Shown here piece by piece: positions 1 to 10,707 of a stretch of DNA of 22,137 nucleotides (positions within the stretch are counted from its first letter, which is position 1; each line of letters begins with the position of its first letter). This DNA comes from Priapulus caudatus (lineage: Eukaryota; Priapulida; Priapulimorpha; Priapulimorphida; Priapulidae): the NCBI RefSeq assembly GCF_000485595.1, contig NW_014577493.1, positions 244,579 through 266,715 on the forward strand, in the 5' to 3' direction. Position numbers and translations under genes: made by a program. The notes below the pieces were generated by a model. That model was not told the DNA's origin. It ran no database searches and was given only the letters and a program-made list of their open reading frames with translations.

Positions 1-371
1 ATGAAGCATTTAGCTCACCAGCTAACCCGCTGCTGTCAGCCTACCCGGCTCCATTTTGAACGTATAAGAAAGGCCGAAGAATATTATCGTAGCAGTCAAC
101 GGCGACCGACGTTACGTGCGTGCGCGTGTGTGCGCGTGGGCGTGCACAGGCGTGCGATTGCACGTGTGTGCGCGAACGCACACGCTTGCCATCACACATG
201 TTTGCGTGCGCGTGTGAGCTCACGCGTGTAAGTACACAACACTCATCTACCGTCGCACACACATGCGCCAGGTGACGCTGGGGAAAAACCACGACCAGGA
301 TGTAAAGCCATGTAAGTTATCACGTCGCCTATGATTTCAATATGTTTCACTCGCGCGCGGTGGGTGGGCCN
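1..371. other. Left edge: GT/GC alternating tract and an undefined base
   Basis: About 110-235 is mostly alternating purine/pyrimidine (GTGCGCGTGTG and similar), a Z-DNA-prone composition. The open frame from base 1 to 231 is made largely of this tract and shows no family signature. A single N is present at 371, just where the repeat block A begins. Confidence 0.6.
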
Positions 372-719
372 TGGTAGGATTTGCCCTTCCCACCCAGAGT
401 AGTGCATGTTCACCTTCTTGAATATGTAGCGTTAGGTTATGTAGAGTTGAAGAAGTACATCACACCTCTCTGCGATTGAACATAATTTTTGAGCTGTATA
501 TTGCGAGACGTAAGATAAGAGCATTATTCCTCGTACGCTCGTACTTAATACACCAAGAGTAATAATAGGAGCCTCTTTATGTACTCTCTAGTTCCATATT
601 CTATTCAGGCCCGTGATCAGCTCTTACTGGTGATTATGCTGGCATGTTGTCTTGCCATTTGCTTTAGCGCAACGATGGTTGATGTATGTGCTGGGCGTGT
701 TTGTACTTAGTCCGTGAGT

Positions 720-960
720 AGCGCATTACATATAGGAGAAACAGAGAGCGAAAGGAGAGAGGAGCGGAGGATGATGAAGAGACACGGGGACGAGACGAGA
801 AGAGAGAGAGGGATGGAGAGATGACAGAGAGAGAGAGAGCGGTTCGAAAGAGAGAGAGAGAGACAGGAGAGAGAGAGAGCCGCGTATCGAAGAGAGAGCG
901 ATGAGCGGTAAGAGCGAGAAGCAGAGAGGGTAGGAGAACGAGAGCGACTAACAGACTAGG
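720..960. repeat. GA-rich polypurine tract in block A1
   Basis: GAGA-dominated sequence with scattered C and T; the purine-rich strand is the + strand. It is matched in the second copy by 14640-14860. Confidence 0.8.
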
Positions 961-999
961 ACAGTACGAACGAGCAGACAGGCGGATGGCCGCGGACAG

Positions 1000-2260
1000 A
1001 CAGACGTACGGCACGGATCGGACGGACGGACGGACGGACAGCCAGACAGACAGATAGATAGATAGATAGCATTAGATAGATAGATAGATAGATAGACAGA
1101 GAGATAGACGCGGACATTAGAGATAGAAACAGACACAGAGAGACAGACAGGACACATCAGACAGATTATAGACAGACAGACAGACAGACGACGGAATACG
1201 CGAAGGCGCACGCAGATCAGACAGGCAGACAGGGACAGACAGACAGTATACACAGACAGACAGAAACAGAAACAGAACCACAGGGAAAACGGTGGACAAA
1301 AACAGACAGGAATAGAACAGATAGACAGATTAGACGAATAGACAGAGAGATAGATAGGACGAGGGGATAGATAGAGAGATAGAGAAGATGATAGATAGAA
1401 TAGCTTTAGTATAGATAGAAGAATAGGATAGATTTAGATAGATAGATTAGATAGATAGAATAGATAGATTAGATAGATTAAATAGATAGATTAGTATAGA
1501 TAGATTGATATTGATAGACTATATAGATAGATATAGATAGATAATAGATAGATTATAGATAGATATAGATAGAATATATAGATAGATAGATAGAATAGAA
1601 TATATAGAGATAGATATAGTATTATAATAAAATATATATTATATATATATAGATATATACGATATTATATATATATTTATATATATATATATATTTAGAT
1701 AATTATAGATATATTATAGATAGATAAGATAGATATATACTTATATATATATATATATTATATATGATATAGATATAGATATAGATATAGATATAGATAT
1801 AGATATAGATATAGATATAGATATAGATTAGATATAGAATAGATAGATAGATAGATAGATAGAGTAGATAGATAGATAGATAGTTAGATTAGATAGATTA
1901 GATAGATAGGTAGGGTAGATTAGGTATTGATAGATAGATAGACTAGATAGATAGATAGATTGGATATATCATAGATAGATATATAGATAGATATATAGTA
2001 TAGATTAATAGATATATATATATAGATAGATATGGGCTAGATATAGAAATAATATTGATATATAGATATATATTAAGATTATATAGATATATATATATAG
2101 ATATAATATTATACACGTATATATATAAGATATATAGAATTATTATATTTATAGATATATAGGTATATAGAAGATATAGGATACTATAATATATAGATTA
2201 TATAGACATTATGGATAGAAATAGGTGGGAGTGGAGTTGAAAACTCGATAGGCGAAACGG
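1000..2260. repeat. GACA then GATA/TA microsatellite array
   Basis: GACA and GGAC repeats (about 1010-1330) pass into GATA repeats mixed with TA (1330-2210). Unit length slips by one base at many points. There is no coding signal: the open frames on the minus strand here are translations of the repeat (poly Ser-Leu or Tyr-Leu-Ser). Confidence 0.85.
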
Positions 2261-2264
2261 CGCG

Positions 2265-3033
2265 ATTTAACAGAGAGAGAGAGAAAGGGGGAGAGAGAGG
2301 ACGGCAGACAGGAGACGAGAGGAGCGAGACGGAGAGAGAGAGATGAGAGAGAGATAGAGGACAGAGAGGACAGAGACAGAGACAGAGAGACGAGAAGAGA
2401 ATGAGGATGGAGAGAGGAGAGAGCAGATAGATAGGAGAGAAGATGATAGGGAGATTAGATAGATAGATATATTATACTAGTATATATTATATATGATAGC
2501 ATAGATATCATAGCATAGGATATTGATATGATATAGATATGATATAGATTTAGATATATATAATGATATATAGATATATAATAGACTATATATAGACTAT
2601 ATATAGATATTATATTTAATAGATAGTGTTATAGATATATATATAGTATATATAATTATTATATATATAGGTATATATATTAGATATACTATATATATAG
2701 ATATTATATAGATATATATATATTAGATATATAGATATATAGATATTATAGTATATAGTATATAGATATTATTAGATTATAGATATATTAGATATAGACA
2801 TATATAAATATATTAGATATATATAGATATATGGATATATAGATAGATAGGGAAAGAGAGGATGAATAGAGAGATAAAGGGAGGGAAAGCGAAAACGATA
2901 GCGACACGGCGCGATTGAGAGAGAGAGAAAGGGGGGAGAGAGAGACAGAGAAAGAGAGAGAGAGACGAGAGATGAGAGAGACATGTAAGGGCGAGAGAGA
3001 GACCTGAGAGAGAGAGATAGAGGAGACACACAC

Positions 3034-3072
<39 letters not shown>

Positions 3073-3135
3073 CGGGATGGAGAAAGAGGGAGAAAGAAAA
3101 AGAGAGTGAAGGGGAGAGAATGAGCGAGAGAGGAA
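2265..3135. repeat. GA tracts separated by a GATA/TA array
   Basis: GA-rich 2265-2440, TA/GATA 2450-2850, GA-rich 2855-3135. The same order ends block A in the second copy (16150-17000). Confidence 0.85.
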
Positions 3136-3401
3136 GTGGAGGAGTGAGAGATTCAGGATCACAGCTGCGTTTTGTGACGGATGTCACAAACAATACAATT
3201 CGTTATGTAGTTAATAACATACCTAGCGTAGATTTGTCGCATCCTGCGTTGGCCACCGTAACATATAATGTGCAAATGGCCGCAACACACGTTATTGCTC
3301 ACGTAAACGCAAAGCATCGTTTTGTTACCATAGCCCTGCAATTTGCTCGACCAGAAGGACTAGATCTGACGCGTTAGCAAATTTCCCTCGGAAACGTGGG
3401 C

Positions 3402-3502
3402 CCGTTGTCAGAAACAAAATGTCGTAATAGCATTAATTATTATTGTTATTGTTATTATTAATTGTATTAACAGCATTAACTTTACGATGTTTCTGACAAC
3501 GG
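3402..3502. repeat. 101-bp inverted-repeat (hairpin) element
   Basis: CCGTTGTCAGAAACA at 3402 is the exact reverse complement of TGTTTCTGACAACGG at 3488-3502, with an A+T-rich centre of ATT/TTG repeats. The arms extend outward a few bases with one mismatch. The element is also present, with indels, at about 17268-17368 in the second copy, so it predates the duplication. It resembles a very small MITE. Confidence 0.65.
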
Positions 3503-4067
3503 TCCCCAGGATGTTATGTGAAGTAACGCGTATGCTCAAATATTTATGAATGCTGAAATAATATTACGATTATTAATATAAAATATGAAATTAGAATCGA
3601 ATAACAACATAAAATGCCAATGTTAATAGAGTCTTAATGTTTTGCAACATTATCATCGCCACGTCTTCGGTCTGATCATCATGATACGTTCACGCATTTG
3701 CAGCCATGCACCGAGATAAAGACGACGCAAGATGTCATAGACGAGGCGTGTGAGCAGCTGAGTCTAACCTCAACCAACCTCGCACCCGAAGGAGTCTTCT
3801 TTTCCTTCGGTAATATACTGCAACGGTTTTCCATCCGTCCTTTCCTATGCGCCGTCGTTCGTAGATATTGCGTGCGAGCGAGGAAGTTTTTAATAGGTAT
3901 ATCAACTCGGTCAAATGTAAAGTGCAATGGAGAATTAAATTTGAAATGTGCGACGATATATTACTGTCTAATTGTAGCCGAGTATGTGGGTTACAGAAAG
4001 CTGTAGGCTCGAATGTAAAGGGAGATAATCAACACTAGCATATAACGTATAGCCGTGTAGCCGTGTA

Positions 4068-4085
4068 GTAGTAGTAGTAGTAGTA

Positions 4086-4168
<83 letters not shown>

Positions 4169-4212
4169 TGTGCGTGTGCGTGTGCGTGTGCGTGTCGTTG
4201 CGTGTGTGTGTT
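4068..4212. repeat. TAG microsatellite followed by GTGCGT tract
   Basis: About 100 bp of TAG units then TGTGCGTGTGCG. It marks the A1/B1 border. In the second copy the two parts are separate: GT-rich DNA (11990-12230) precedes B2, and a TAG array (17940-18045) ends A2. Confidence 0.85.
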
Positions 4213-5530
4213 ATATAAACATTCCAGCGAGCCTTATATAGGTAGTCTAGGGCAAAACAGTAAACACAGAACAATCGGCGATCGCTGCACGATGGAATAT
4301 ATATATATATATATACTAATTGTGCGCACTCGAACCATCGTCAATTATGTTAAAGCATGTCAGGCAGTTATATAATATAATTTTACATTTTAGCCATTAT
4401 AATTTTTATTGTTATTTTTTATTACTGTTATTAACAATATATTGATTAACAAAATATTGATAATAATAATATGAATGATAATAATAATATGAATGATAAT
4501 AATAATAATAATAATAATACCTCTTTCTCAAAACTAATAATAACTAGATTATATAACAAATTATTCCCTAATCATAAGATTATTCCCGATTACAACTAAT
4601 TAAAATTCTTTCACGCGATGCGTTGTCGCGGCGGCTCTTTAGTGGTGTCGAAGCGGCGCATGCGTAGCATGGTCACCGAGTGAAGCTCCGCCGATCCGAC
4701 GCGGAGGCTGGGGTATCTGGCAACCGGTGGGTGGATGTAAGAGCAACTGCGTGGAGCAGGGCGTCGACCTTTTAAAGTTTCGCCGCAGGTGTAATCGACC
4801 CAGGTGCGAATCTCAGGTGTACACGCGTCTCCGATCCTCTAGTGAGCACGGGGGTGTCCGTCCTTCTTTCCGTCGCAGTGACTAAGGGTCTCTAGAATGT
4901 CACGGCTTTTCGCAGCACTTTGTGGCAAACGTTATCACGTCGTGTTGATTTCTGCTGTCATATGTATTTATGATGTACCTGATAGCAGGCCACTGGTGCA
5001 ATGTTAACAGGTATAAAATGAAATCGTGGAGTGGCACGCATATAATATCTAGGGTGTGCTAATGTTTGTAAAATCGAGTATACAATGAACAAGAGATCGA
5101 CTTTCGCATTTCTTGTGCAACCTTCGAATCGTTCTGCATTTAATCTCGGTTCTGCATCTAATTTTATATTCGGTTGAATATTTCGTTCCAGGGTTCGTTC
5201 AGAGTGATTCAAACTAAGACGAGTATTATTATATTCTATATAGAATCAGGTCATGCTATAGACAAATAATATTTATTGCATGACAGCGCCGTGTTTGCCA
5301 ATCTCCTAGCTAGACTATTTCGGTGTTATGGTCCTGCGATCGAGCGCACGGAATTTGAAATCTCTGTGTTTGTTTTCTAGGCCAACAAATTCACCAAACT
5401 GTGAAGGCGACGATAGCAGCTTTGGTACTTGTGCGTCCGTCGTGGGACGTCGTATTCCTACTGCCGAGGTACCTGTCCGCCATATAATTTTACGCTAACG
5501 TATAATCATCACCGCCATTTTGTTGCCTAA
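4195..5530. repeat. Block B, copy 1 (B1) of the large duplication
   Basis: Matches 12229-14160 from AAACATTC(C)AGCGAGC through CCGCCATTTTGTTGCCTAAT. It contains a TA tract (4294-4316), an AAT array (4440-4520) and a G+C-rich stretch (4610-4950). No reading frame is shared with the second copy, and no RNA gene was recognised. Confidence 0.85.
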
Positions 5531-6460
5531 TTTCGAAGTGCTCTTTCGTTAACACTACGTTTGGGCGCCTGGTGTGTGCGTCATATCGGATTTGTCAACT
5601 CGAAAAAAATGTTGAGTCGCTACATCACAAACGCTCGGTGTGGCGCAAACGCGTTCATGCGTACTCACTACCGGGTACCATTTGAGTTTATTGCTACTTA
5701 CGTCGACGCATAGCTTTCATTTTTTTCCACAATTCTAGGAACGCTAGCGAACTATAGCGTTCGCAAGGCAGCGGTTACACGCAGTTGTCCTTATCACTCG
5801 CATATAATATTATATCCCCTCCATGTCTGAGGTGTCAGCCGATAACTGCGGTGTTCTGCTGCTATGCATATCCGGTCTGCGTCCCATATAGCAGGTCCGC
5901 TGGTCCGGGCGGATGCGACCTAGTGGCTGGCTGCACTAATGGTCACTCTACAAGTTGTACTTAACACCATAACGCCTGACTGGCATCTCACTTTACGCTA
6001 CGATGCGTTGGACCTGATTGCATCTATATATCCGCAGACGAGGTTTCGCGTGCGCGCAGACATTGTGCAGACAAAGAACTCGGCGAAAGACTTATTTTTC
6101 GCACGCGATTTTATATAATTTTCATGTAGTTACTTTGCCATAAAATAAGTAGATTTCATCGGTGCGGAACTGCCGCAATGCGTATTCAGCGACGAGGTTT
6201 ATAAAATCAGCGACAGAAAATTTTAGTTTTTATATTACTCTCGGTGGTAAGGACATCGCAAAACCTTGTCGCAGGTAAAACTACCAGCATAGATATCGTA
6301 AGAAATCTGTGTACGCGGCTTGTACTTCATGAGCTATCTCTCGTGGAACGAACTGCGCCTACGATCGGCACACTACCTCTAAAAATAAATTGCAGTCACA
6401 CAACTAAAGTTTAAATTAAGTTGAACATTAAAGTTTCGCGCCTGCGCATATTTTGCCGCC
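5531..6460. other. 5' flank of the metalloprotease gene
   Basis: Non-repetitive sequence of mixed composition between block B1 and the start codon. No coding frame of note, tRNA or obvious transposon was seen. It should hold the promoter and 5' UTR, but no site can be assigned with confidence. Confidence 0.5.
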
Positions 6461-6470
6461 ATGGATCGCA
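6435..6470 (+). promoter_or_regulatory. Start context with Kozak and YY1-like core
   Basis: The sequence GCCTGCGCAT (half of an NRF1-type site) lies 20-odd bases before GCCGCCATGG. GCCGCCAT is the reverse complement of the YY1 core ATGGCGGC and is also an ideal Kozak context. No clear TATA box is at the right distance; TAAAAATAA near 6378 is a weak candidate. The transcription start is not determined. Confidence 0.3.
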
Positions 6471-6805
6471 TCATCCGTCTGCTCTGCTACGTCACGTGTT
6501 TGATAACCTTCGTCGGCAAGATCGCGTGCGTCGGCCCGCCGTCGCGATTGGCGTCGGCGACGCTGCGAGCTGTCGGCGCGAACATCAGCGACGACGTACT
6601 GCGAGATATCGACCTGAACGTCACCGTCGTCTATCCGGCGGTTGCCGTCAACCTGACCGTGGACGACGCGGCGGAGTTGGCGACGGAAGAACCTACGGTG
6701 GAGGTGGCCGTCTTCTATGATGCTGCGCTGAAGAGGAAGCTGGTGGAGGAGAGAGGACTGTCGGAGGCAGAGCTGTATGACTACATACTCACGCTGATGC
6801 ACGCC
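6461..6805 (+). CDS. Exon 1: signal peptide, short pro-region, start of M12B catalytic domain
   Basis: The ATG lies in a full Kozak context (GCCGCCATGG), and the first 23 residues hold a basic start followed by a hydrophobic stretch ending near AC-VG, as in a signal peptide. Residues 24-78 contain three N-glycosylation sequons (N41, N53, N64) and no cysteine. From about residue 79, VEVAVFYDAALKRKL and then YDYILTLMHA match the opening strand and helix of ADAM/ADAMTS catalytic domains. The exon is 345 nt, ends in phase 0 at GCC|GTAAGA, and is visibly richer in G+C and CpG than the later exons. The open frame runs on past the donor into a CA array, which is intron. Confidence 0.85.
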
Positions 6806-6833
6806 GTAAGATATACGTATTGTCGCGAACATA

Positions 6834-7027
6834 CATGTGCGCGCGCATGCACACACGTGCGCCTATGCACGCACACACACACGCGCACGACACGCACGCA
6901 CCACACGAACACGCACACGCACACGCCACACACACACGAACACGCACACGCACACGCACACGCACACGCACACGCACCGCACACGCACAACGCACACGCA
7001 CGCACGCGATGCACCACGCGCTGCGCG

Positions 7028-7117
<90 letters not shown>
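6834..7117. repeat. CA/CACG array followed by a TA array (intron 1)
   Basis: ACAC and CACGCACA units with GCGC steps to about 7070, then an uninterrupted TA run. The array begins about 30 bases after the exon 1 donor. Long open frames on both strands here are repeat translations. Confidence 0.9.
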
Positions 7118-7119
<2 letters not shown>

Positions 7120-7358
7120 TTTAAGATATAGATATATAGTATATAATATATAGTATAATACATTATATGTAGTATATAATATATAAGCCTAGGTATGTTC
7201 GTGGTACTAAACAACATTGTGTGCGTGTAGTGGAACTTCTTCACTGAGTTTCTTAATTCTAACAGGTGAATTGCGCCCATATATACGTTTGTTTTTTAAG
7301 TGTCTTTGTCGTATGGTATATCTGTTTCCTGTCGTAAACTCTGACATGACCGTTGCAG

Positions 7359-7448
7359 GCTCACTTTGCGTTTCAACAAGAAGCACTATCTCCCCATAAC
7401 ATGAGAATCCGCACCGTATACGTCGCAGCGCTTCCACAAGAAGTATTG
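7359..7448 (+). CDS. Exon 2: M12B catalytic domain, second segment
   Basis: This 90-nt segment follows an acceptor TTGCAG and ends at a donor GTATGT. It is phase 0 at both ends, so it joins exon 1 cleanly. It encodes AHFAFQQEAL then MRIRTVYVAALPQEVL, which fits the place in M12B domains where a helix leads into the strand usually written as I-x-V-x-V-V-x-L. It has no cysteine. An upstream in-frame ATG is not needed. Family placement rests on the neighbouring exons; alone this exon would be hard to identify. Confidence 0.8.
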
Positions 7449-7471
7449 GTATGTGACACATTAACCATTTT

Positions 7472-7472
<1 letters not shown>

Positions 7473-7518
<46 letters not shown>
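7473..7518. repeat. TA microsatellite (intron 2)
   Basis: Nearly pure TA run of about 45 bp, 25 bases after the exon 2 donor. Confidence 0.9.
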
Positions 7519-7520
<2 letters not shown>

Positions 7521-7691
7521 TACATCTTCTGTAATTTTTTTGATATATATTTATATATTGATTATATATATAAAATAATACAGAAAACGTCGAAATATGG
7601 CGTCATATATATATTCCATAGCAAGCTTTCGAGACCGTGTCTCTTCCTGCAGGGAATGATAAAATGCCTGTTGCCCTGGCGTTGCTTCTTT

Positions 7692-7862
<171 letters not shown>

Positions 7863-7974
7863 AAATTACTCTGACCTTTGCCGGACATTCGCGGTTGCTG
7901 TCGGATTTTATTAATGAAAAGCCGTAGCTTCCAGGGAAGGGAAAAACGGATGCTTCTGGAAATCTAGGTTTTTG

Positions 7975-8425
7975 GCCTCGTGTAGACGCATATAACCGGG
8001 ATTTTGTCTCATCTAGACGCATAACCGGGTTATTCTGTCTCGTGTAGACGCATAATCCGGGTTATTATGCCTCGTGTATACGCATAACCCGGGTTGTTAA
8101 GCCTCGTGTAATGCATACTCCAGATATTGTCAAATCTAGACGCATAATCCGGTTATTCTGTCTCGTGTAGACGCATAACCCGGGTTATTCTGTCTCGTGT
8201 AGACGCATAACCCGGGTTATTCTGTCTCGTGTAGACGCATAATCCGGGTTATTCTGTCTCGTGTAGACGCATAACCCGGTTATTCTGTCTCGTGTAGACG
8301 CATAGTCCGGTTATTCTGTTCTCGTGTAGACGCATAACCCGGGTTATTCTGTCTCGTGTAGACGCATAACCCGAGCTTTTGTCTCGTGTAGACGCATAAT
8401 CCGGGTTATTATGCCTCGTTTAAAC
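7975..8425. repeat. 32-bp minisatellite, about 14 units (intron 2)
   Basis: Tandem units of about 32 bp built on GTGTAGACGCATAACCCGGG followed by TTATTCTGTCTC. Most units contain AACCCGGGTT, a 10-bp palindrome, or a version with AATCCGGGTT. The first and fifth units and the last are more diverged, and the central ones are nearly identical, as in arrays kept uniform by unequal exchange. The array lies between exons 2 and 3 and ends about 125 bp before exon 3. Confidence 0.93.
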
Positions 8426-8548
8426 GTTTGGTCTACTTTTCCCCCTTTCAAGTAGGTCGTAGGTGGGCAATACATGACGCAACGCTGCTGCTGCTAGTTC
8501 TGATAACGGAAAACGATGACATTTTTAATTTGCGTGTGTGTTATTCAG

Positions 8549-8676
8549 GACTCGCAGGTGAAGGAAGTGAGCGCGAGTATTTATCTGGCCGAATTCCGTA
8601 AGATACAGGATCAATACAAGACAGACCAGCAAGGGAACCAGCTACCCCACTGGGATTACGCCATACTTCTAACTGG
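8549..8676 (+). CDS. Exon 3: M12B catalytic domain, HWDYAILLTG segment
   Basis: The exon follows TTATTCAG and ends at GG|GTGATA. It is 128 nt and leaves a phase-2 codon. The residues near its end, HWDYAILLTG, correspond to the HDxAxLLTG strand that is one of the most conserved parts of ADAM and ADAMTS catalytic domains. Upstream lies a charged helix (YLAEFRKIQDQYKTDQQG). The exon begins about 120 nt after a 32-bp minisatellite in the preceding intron. It was too short to stand out as an open reading frame and was found by motif and splice borders. Confidence 0.88.
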
Positions 8677-9300
8677 GTGATAACTCTTTTCAACATTTAT
8701 AACCACATTTAATAGTTAATGTGTGCTTAACTCCACTTAGTAGTCACTTTACTAAAATGATTTATGTAAAGCTAATAAAATAATCAATAAATAATATTAA
8801 TTTAGTAAAGGCTAATTTTCAGGATCTGCGTAATAACTATATATAGGCCTAGTACATAACCGATATGAAGTACAGGCGGGAATTGCTTAGCACATGTTGA
8901 CGTCGTATGGGTATAAAAGATGATCATGGTGATACCGCTTCCCAAACCTCGTGTCATTTCCTAATACGATACACCATGCTACATTTAGAAATATGTAATT
9001 CATCAAGCGAATATAGGCCTTTTCACCATAATCCAGGGTACAGCCAATTGCCTTCTTAACGCGCAATGTTAATATATGACTTTGCTGATCAGGCGTTCTC
9101 TATTGCATTAGCTTTATATTAATAATAGCTACTAAGCTATATAATGCCCGCTAAAACTACATCATGTTAAATTTTTGGCCTGTGTCATATTGATTGGAGT
9201 GCGCGTTTGCCTTCTTAGACATCTTCTGTTGTCTATTATGTTGCCATCTAGACATCTTGTGAATTCGTCTTATCCATTTGTCCCCTGCTTGTTGTTACAG
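8677..9300. other. Intron 3, no recognised element
   Basis: A+T-rich intron sequence between GTGATA and TTGTTACAG. No array, transposon end or open frame of note was seen. Confidence 0.7.
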
Positions 9301-9350
9301 CATTGATTTATGGTTAGTGATCGGAAACAAGACGAGTTACGAAGTGCAAG
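9301..9350 (+). CDS. Exon 4: M12B catalytic domain, 50-nt segment
   Basis: Acceptor GTTGTTACAG and donor CAAG|GTTAGC bound 50 nt that complete the split glycine codon from exon 3 and leave one base (phase 1). It encodes IDLWLVIGNKTSYEVQG with a glycosylation sequon at NKT. The position matches the loop after LLTG in M12B domains that leads to the GxxxxGxMC segment. Phases on both sides agree without adjustment, which supports the exon although it is very short. Confidence 0.82.
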
Positions 9351-9638
9351 GTTAGCATATTTTCCTATTCGGTCGTCACTTATATCAAGATGCTTTCTTG
9401 ATAATAATTTCTGTGCGTATATAAGGGTACATTACAGCTAGTGTCAAGAAAACGTCATAATTCATTTGTTATACAGATGCACTTTTAATGCTGTGCAAAT
9501 TACTACACTTTTTTTTAAATAATCTCTTACTCTTTCTTTTTTGTTAAATATTGTTGGTTTTCTTTTTTTATGAAATTTCTGAACCACATTTAAATTGAAA
9601 TTAGCAGTATAATTAAGCCAGTTTGTATCTTTTTATAG

Positions 9639-9744
9639 GATTAACCACCATTGGGAATATGTGCCATAGCAGGCTGTCAACTGCTATCGTTGAAGGTCGG
9701 GATTTACGATCAGCGTTGAACGTGGCTCATGAAATAGGCCACAG
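9639..9744 (+). CDS. Exon 5: M12B catalytic domain, first half of the zinc-binding helix
   Basis: Acceptor TTTTATAG and donor CACAG|GTACAT bound 106 nt (phase 1 in, phase 2 out). It encodes LTTIGNMC, matching the G-x-M-C element, then an acidic linker and LNVAHEIGH. HEIGH holds the first two zinc-ligand histidines (residues 235 and 239) and the catalytic glutamate (236). The serine codon after HEIGH is split by the intron. C213 is expected to pair with a cysteine late in the domain. Confidence 0.92.
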
Positions 9745-9958
9745 GTACATACATCATGACGAATTAAAAAATATATATATATAGTCTGTCTCTCTGTCTG
9801 CCTGGCTGCCTTTGCGTTCGCGTTTTGCTTAATGCTGCTTTTGCTTCTATGTATGTTGCCATGTGCAAAGTTAGAAATCGAGATGGAAAAAAACTCGTAT
9901 TTCTACATACCACTTAGTCATAACTTACTACTTCGCGTAGCGTTTGCCTGTTATGCAT

Positions 9959-9960
9959 TA

Positions 9961-9998
<38 letters not shown>

Positions 9999-10013
9999 TT
10001 CGTTTCTCCCTCT

Positions 10014-10051
<38 letters not shown>

Positions 10052-10077
10052 CTCTCTCTCGCTTCTCTCTTCGCTCG

Positions 10078-10119
<42 letters not shown>

Positions 10120-10143
10120 TTATTATATATATATATATTATAT
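9959..10143. repeat. TA, then CT polypyrimidine, then TA arrays (intron 5)
   Basis: A TA run (about 9959-9996), a CT-rich tract (about 10001-10115) and another short TA run. Unlike the other arrays in the window, the pyrimidine strand here is the + strand. Confidence 0.9.
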
Positions 10144-10278
10144 GTTTTGAGAAGTAATTATTGATAGTTCCTTCACAATTGGTTACAATAGATAAGTATA
10201 TGTAACTAGTTACTCTATAAATTTTTGAACGTGTTTATTTCTTTTTGAATCAATCACCCTTTATTGGCATCTTTTCAG

Positions 10279-10411
10279 TCTTGGCATGTTCCACGATGGA
10301 ACTGGGAGAAACACCTGCAACAGGTTTTTATACATAATGTCACAATTCAGCGGATTCGGCAAAACAACATGGTCACCTTGTAGCATCAAGGTCATGGCGA
10401 ATAAATTGGGG
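10279..10411 (+). CDS. Exon 6: M12B catalytic domain, third zinc ligand and Met-turn
   Basis: The exon follows CTTTTCAG and completes the split codon to give SLGMFHDG, so the zinc motif reads HEIGHSLGMFHD, the full HExxHxxGxxHD signature. NTCNRFLYIMSQF supplies a cysteine and the Met-turn methionine near residue 260, and TTWSPCSIKVMANKLG matches the end of ADAMTS catalytic domains (WSxCS). As written the exon ends in phase 0 before GTGAGT, inside a run of five G. The next exon needs phase 2, so one G may be extra. Confidence 0.92.
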
Positions 10412-10707
10412 GTGAGTTATGCGCGCACGCGTAATAAATGTAATTTATCATCTTTGCAGGTGCGGTTTGTTCAGTATAAACATACTATTTTATAGTCAAA
10501 ACAACTATATAAGTGGTACCGCAATTATCTCATATGTATTATTATAAACTAGTTATCCAGATCATTACATGTTCCTGTCATAATCTAAGGCTTCGTCGAG
10601 TAGGATTTTTCGATTTGTGGCTGTGTATATGTGAGCACGGGATTTCGCTTGATCACACCCTCGTATAATACACTGAATATAGAACATGAGCGTTTTCATT
10701 TATTCAG

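Larger units (their letters stand above)
372..4165. repeat. Block A, copy 1 (A1) of a large duplication
   Basis: The block starts with unique-looking DNA (372-720), then about 2.4 kb of GA, GACA, GATA and TA arrays (720-3135), then unique-looking DNA (3140-4030) and a TAG array. The ends match 14283-14640 and 17000-18045 in the same orientation, for example GTAGTGCATGTTCACCTTCT and AAATTTCCCTCGGAAACGTG. The internal simple-repeat part differs in length and order between copies. Open frames inside (for example 3698-4006) are not kept between copies. Confidence 0.85.

Noticed and set aside
1-231. 76-residue open frame from the first base
   Set aside because: More than half is a GT/GC alternating tract; no family signature and no splice or promoter context.
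664-1299. Minus-strand open frames rich in Ser and Leu
   Set aside because: Translations of GA, GACA and GATA arrays.
3698-4006. 102-residue open frame in block A1
   Set aside because: The matching region in A2 (about 17570-17880) is broken by several frame changes and no domain was recognised; even allowing for read errors there is no positive coding evidence.
4790-4830. tRNA-like box (AGGTGCGAATCTC) in block B
   Set aside because: Resembles a pol III B box only loosely, and no cloverleaf or A box at proper spacing was found.
6781-7131. Histidine/threonine- and cysteine/valine-rich open frames
   Set aside because: Read-through of exon 1 into a CA array and its complement; the donor GTAAGA at 6806 ends the exon.
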